A stretch of 64,000 nt of DNA, from NCBI RefSeq assembly GCF_905171775.1, contig NC_053490.1:28509042-28573041 (forward strand). Direction: 5' to 3'. Source of the DNA: Rana temporaria (taxonomy: Eukaryota; Chordata; Amphibia; Anura; Ranidae). How positions within the stretch are numbered: position 1 is the first letter of the stretch; every line of letters begins with the position of its first letter. Below the pieces are notes generated by a model, which saw only the letters and a program-made list of their open reading frames with translations, was not told the origin of the DNA and searched no databases. Shown piece after piece: positions 54,301-59,900 of this stretch. Made by a program: the position numbers and the translations under genes.

Positions 54301-56921
54301 ACTTAACTATTACTAACTATTAAGTTATAAGAATTGGAATTTCCTTTCAAATTTAGCTGTTAGTAAACGTAACGAATACGAATTTATTTGAAGTTTTATC
54401 CTAAAATTATCCTAACTAAACGAATGAAAAGCAACAAATTAATAACAAATAATAATAATAAAAATATTAGAATTTACAAGTTTTCTAAATATTTGAATTT
54501 ACGAATATTTGAAGAAATTTGTTAAACAGGTTTTCGTTCATTTGGAAATTAACGAATTTGACAAAATTAGTTTAACCACTTCCATACCAGAGGGCACTTA
54601 TACACCTTCCCGCCCAGACCAATTTTTAGCTTTTAGTGCTGTTTCACTTTGAATGACAATTGCGCGGTCGTGCTACACTGTACCAAACTACATTTTTATC
54701 ATTTTGTTCCCACAAATAGAGCTTTCTTTTGGTGGTATTTGATCACCTCTGGGATTTTTTTTTTCTGCAAAAAAAATAAAAAAATTACTGAAAATTTTGA
54801 AAAAAAAAAGTTTTTTTTGTTTCAGTTATAAAACATTGTAAATAAGTATGTTTTCTCCTTCACGGATGGGCACTGATGGTACTGCACTGACGGGCACTGA
54901 TGGGCACCGATGAGGTGGCACTGATGTGGTGGCATTGATGGGCACTGATGATGGGCAATAATATGCGGCACTGATAGGCGGCACAGATGGGCACTGATAA
55001 GCGTCACAGAGAGGCGGCATGAATGGGCATGGATAGGTGGCATGGATGGGCACGGATAGGCGGCATGGATGGGCACGGATAGGTGGCATGGATAGGCACT
55101 GACAGGCAGCACGGATGGGCATAGATGGGCACTGATAGGTGGCACAAATGTATGTGTTGTACTAATGGATGCCAATCAGTGCCAAACAATGCTTGCCAAT
55201 GAGTGATTCCCATTGTGGGCACTGATTGGCATCCATTGTGGGCACTGATTGGCATCCATTATTTGTAAATTTTCATCCCTGGTGGTCTAGGGTGGCATAC
55301 CTGTGGTGGGCATCCCTGGTGGTCTAGTGGCATCCCTGGTGGTCCAGTGTGGGCATCCTCGGGGGGGGGGGGGGGCTGTGCTGATAATCTTTGGGGGGCT
55401 GTGCTGACATCTAGGTAAAGAGTCTCTGACAGACGCGAGTGAGGAAGAGCCGATTACCGGATTTTCCTGTTTACATCGTGATCAGCCGTGATTGGACATG
55501 GCTGATCACGTGGTAAAGAGTCTCCGTCAGAGACTCTTTACCTAGATCGGTGTTGCGGGGTGTCAGACTGACACCCTGCAACAACGATCGCCGCGATGCC
55601 CGCCCCCAGGGGCGCGCAGCGGCTCAATATCATGGGGATGTCATATGACGTCCACTCAGGATATTGAAACCACTTTACCGACGTCTTTTTGCATAAGGCG
55701 GGCGGCAAGTGGTTAACTAATTCGGAACGAAACGATGTCTTAAAGGAAGTATCCTGTACTTCTGGGTATAGGAGAGCACGTGATTCCATACCTCCTCCAG
55801 TCATGTGACAGAGCTGGTCAATGACAATTGTCCACTTTGGCACCTAGGACTTGCACAGCTGGACGAGGAGAGAGTCACAGGCATCCTTTCTGTGTTCCCG
55901 AAGGGTAAATAGGGCAGCGGGAAGTGTTCGGCTTTAACTCTACAAGTAGACTGTGATATCAACATAACTAATAGTACATTTTTGATTTTAATGGCGAGAA
56001 TACTTTAATTAATTAATGATCACAAATTCTCCCTGTTCGTGTCAGATGGTTGACCTGTCTTCTTATGTTCTTCTCCCTTCTCAGAATGTATGCTGCTGCC
56101 AATATAACTACCAACTTTTATGTGGTCAGCGAGCCTTGGCTGTACTCCCTGGCCTGGTGTGCCGGAGCCTATTCAGTTACAACAAACACCGTAAGAACGC
56201 TCAAGAGGATGGAAAAGCCCATGTTCCTGCTGGTAATAATAATATTTATAGTACATCTATAAACCTGGGTCCTCCAAACCTTCTAAATCCATGGCCAGTT
56301 GACGGTGCTTTAAAGTAAAACTTTTGCCATGCCCTGTTTCGACAAGACATGGGGGTTGCTTTAAATGTACAGGAGCATTTTATGTCTGCTCCAGCTTGTT
56401 GTCTCTATTATTTTAATATCAATATACAGTGGAACCTTGGTTTACGAGTAACGCAGTTAACAAGCGTTTTGAATAACAAGCAACTTTTAAAAAAAAATTC
56501 TGACTCGGTTTGCAAGTGTTGTCTTGCCAAACGAGCAGAATTCAAGCTAATGGGGTGTGCAGTACCGTATTTGGCCAGAGGTGTGGGGGCGCCGGTGACA
56601 CTCGGAATGGTTCGTAGCCGTTCCCAGCCGTTTGGAAATACTCTGAATCACAATTGGAAATAGCTCTTGAGTGTTTCCGAACCTTTTTGAGGGTTTCTGA
56701 GATCAGCCGGGTGTTTCCTGAGTATTCCAGAGGCTCTCCGACACCCCCCACCTCTGGCCACATGCGGTATTGCATGCCATAGAAGTCAATGCAGAACAAA
56801 TTATCTTAGTTTCCATTGACTTCTATGGGGAAACTCGCTTTGATATGCGAGTGCTTTGGATAACAAGCATTCTCCTTGAATGGATTATGCTCATAATAAA
56901 AGGTTCCACTGTATATATATA

Positions 56922-56971
<50 letters not shown>

Positions 56972-59900
56972 CACACCGATTAGCCATAACATTATGACCA
57001 CCCACCTAAGATTGAGTATGGCCCCCTTTTGCTTAAACAGCCCTGACCTATTATTGAGACATGGACACCAAAGCAACATCCACTTGAAGGGCCCAGATTC
57101 TCAAAGGGCTTACGACGGCGCAACGCAATGTGCGCCGTCGTAAGTCCTAATCTGGGCCGTCGTATCTATGCGACTGATTCTTAGAATCAGTTACGCATAG
57201 ATAACCATTAGATCCGACAGGCGTAAGGCTCTTACGCTGTTGGATCTTAAATGCAATTTTTTTTTCGCCGCTTGGTGTCGCCTCCGTCGTTTTCCCCGTC
57301 GGGTATGCAAATTAGCAAAATATGCGAATTCCCGAACGTACGCGCGGTCGACGCAGTGAAGTTACGACGTTTACGTAAGATTTGCGACGCGTAAAGTTGC
57401 CCCTGCTATATGAGAGGCAACCAATGTTAAGTATGGCCGTCGTTCCCACGTCGAAATCTGAAAATTTACGTTGTTTGTGTAAGTCGACCGTGAATGGCAC
57501 TGGACGCCATTTACGTTCACGTCGAAACCAATGACGTCCTTGCGACGTCATTTAGTGCAATGCACGTCGGGAAATTTTAGGGACGGCGCATGCGCAGTAC
57601 AATCGGCGCGGGAACGCGCCTAATTTAAATGATCCACGCCCCCTACCCGGATCATTTGAATTAGGCGGGCTTGCGCCGGGGGATTTACGCTACGCCGCCG
57701 CAACTTTACAGGCAAGTTCTTTGAGAGTAAAGCACTTGCCTGTAAAACTTGCGGCGGCGTAACGTAAATGACATACGTTACGCCGCCGCAGTTTTACGCC
57801 ATTCTAACAGAATCTGGCCCCAGGTTTCCCAGCAGAACATTGCCCATAGCATCACACTGCCTCTGCCAACGTGCCTTCTTATACGGCATCCTGGTGCCAT
57901 CTCTTCCCTATGTAAGTGACGCACACGCACGCGGCCATCCACAAGAAAACGTGATTCATCAGACCAGGCCACCTTTTTCCAGTGCTCCGTAGTCCAGTTT
58001 TGATGTTCATGTGACCGTTGTAGAAGCTTTTGGCTGTGGATATGGGTCACCATGGGCTTCACAGCCCCGTACACAGCAAACTGCAATGCCCATTTTTTTT
58101 TCTGCTTTCACCACATCAACTTGATGGACAACATGTTCACTTGCTGCCTCTAATATATCCCACCAATTTTCAGGTGCCATTGTAATGAGATATTCCCTTT
58201 ACCTGTCAGTGCTTATAATGTTATGGCTGATCGGTGTATATACACTGTATTTATGGTCGAAGCCCTTCAACCGAGACAGATATGAACCACATAAACACGC
58301 GACAAGACTTACAACATAACCTAGACCTGAGGTGTGCCCAGGTCTGCTTGCCGGTATGCCAAAAAAGGGAGCATACCCAAGATAAGTATTGGATGATTGT
58401 GGAGAGAAATGTGCTGAGAGGTGCCCTGAAAAGGGGAGGGAGGGTATCGGGCACCGTAACCAACAAAGACCACAGGTGAGTGGTCTGCTTAAATACCCCC
58501 CTGGACTCCTCACATAAATTCAGGCCACCATACTGCCCTTCTTATACAGTGGAACCTTGGATTACAAGCATAATCAGGAGAATGCTCGTAATCCAAGGTA
58601 CTCACATATCAAAGGGAGTTTCCCCATTAAAGTAAATGGAAACAAAAATAATTTGTTCCGCATTGACTTCAATGGCATGCAATACCGCATGTGGCCAGAG
58701 GTGGGGGGCGACGGAGAGCCTCGGAAACACACGGAAAGGCCTGAGGACACCTCGGCTGAACTCGGAAAGGCTCGGGAACCGAGTCAAGATTTTTTTAAAT
58801 ACAATGCTCGTATTGCGAAACGCTTGTTAACCGCGTTACTTGCAATCCGAGGTTCCACAATATATATATATATATATACTTTGCTTGCTTTGTGTACTGG
58901 TCCAAATCATGTGGTGGAGGGGGATCATGGTGTGGGGTTGTTTTTCAGGGGTTGAGCTTGGCCCCTTAGTTCCAGTGAAGGGAACTCTTAAAGCGGAGGT
59001 TCACCCTAAAAACATGTATTTAACATTCCATTCAGCATAATTCCAACATTTACACTATGCCGTTTTTTTGTTTTTTTTGCTGTACATACAGTCTTATTGT
59101 TATTTTCCACCCAGCTTCCGGGTTCTCACTCCCGCGGGAGTAGGCGTTCCTATGCAGAGGCTAGATGATTGACGCCTTGTGAAAAACTTCCCCCCGGCGC
59201 ATAAGGCGCGTCACAAGTTTTCCGAAAGTAAATGGCTCTATACGGGGCCTGCGCAGTCAGCTCTACACGGCAGGCGCAGGCGCCGTATAGCGCCGTATAC
59301 AGCCGACTAGCGGTTCGGCTACTTTCAGAAAACTGGTGACGCGCCTTATGCGCCGGGGGGAAGTTTTGCACAAGGTGTCAATCATCTAGCCTCTCCATAG
59401 GAACGCCTACTCCCGCGGGAGTGAGAACCCGGAAGCCGGGTGGAAAATAAACTTTGTGGGAACTGTTTGGGGATGACCCTTCCCATGTGCACAAAGCAAG
59501 GTCCATAAAGACATGGATGAGTGAGTTTGGGGTGGAGAAACTTGTCCGGTCTTCACAGAATCCTGACCTCAACCCGATAGATCATATTTGGGATGAATTA
59601 GAGTGGAGACTGGGAGCCAGACCTTCTCATCCACATCAGTGCCTGACCTCACAAATGCTCTTCTGGAAGAATGGTCAAACATTCCCATAGACACACTCCT
59701 AATCCTTGTGGATGGCCTTCCCAGAAGAGTTGAAGCTGTTATAGCTGCAAAGGGGGGACCAACTCAATACTGAACCCTACAGACTAAGACTGGGATGCCA
59801 TTAAAGTTCATGTGCGTGTAAAGGCAGGCGTCCCAATACTTTTGGTAATATAGTGTATATATAAATCTGCCTTTCTGCATTACATTGCACACAGAAGAAT

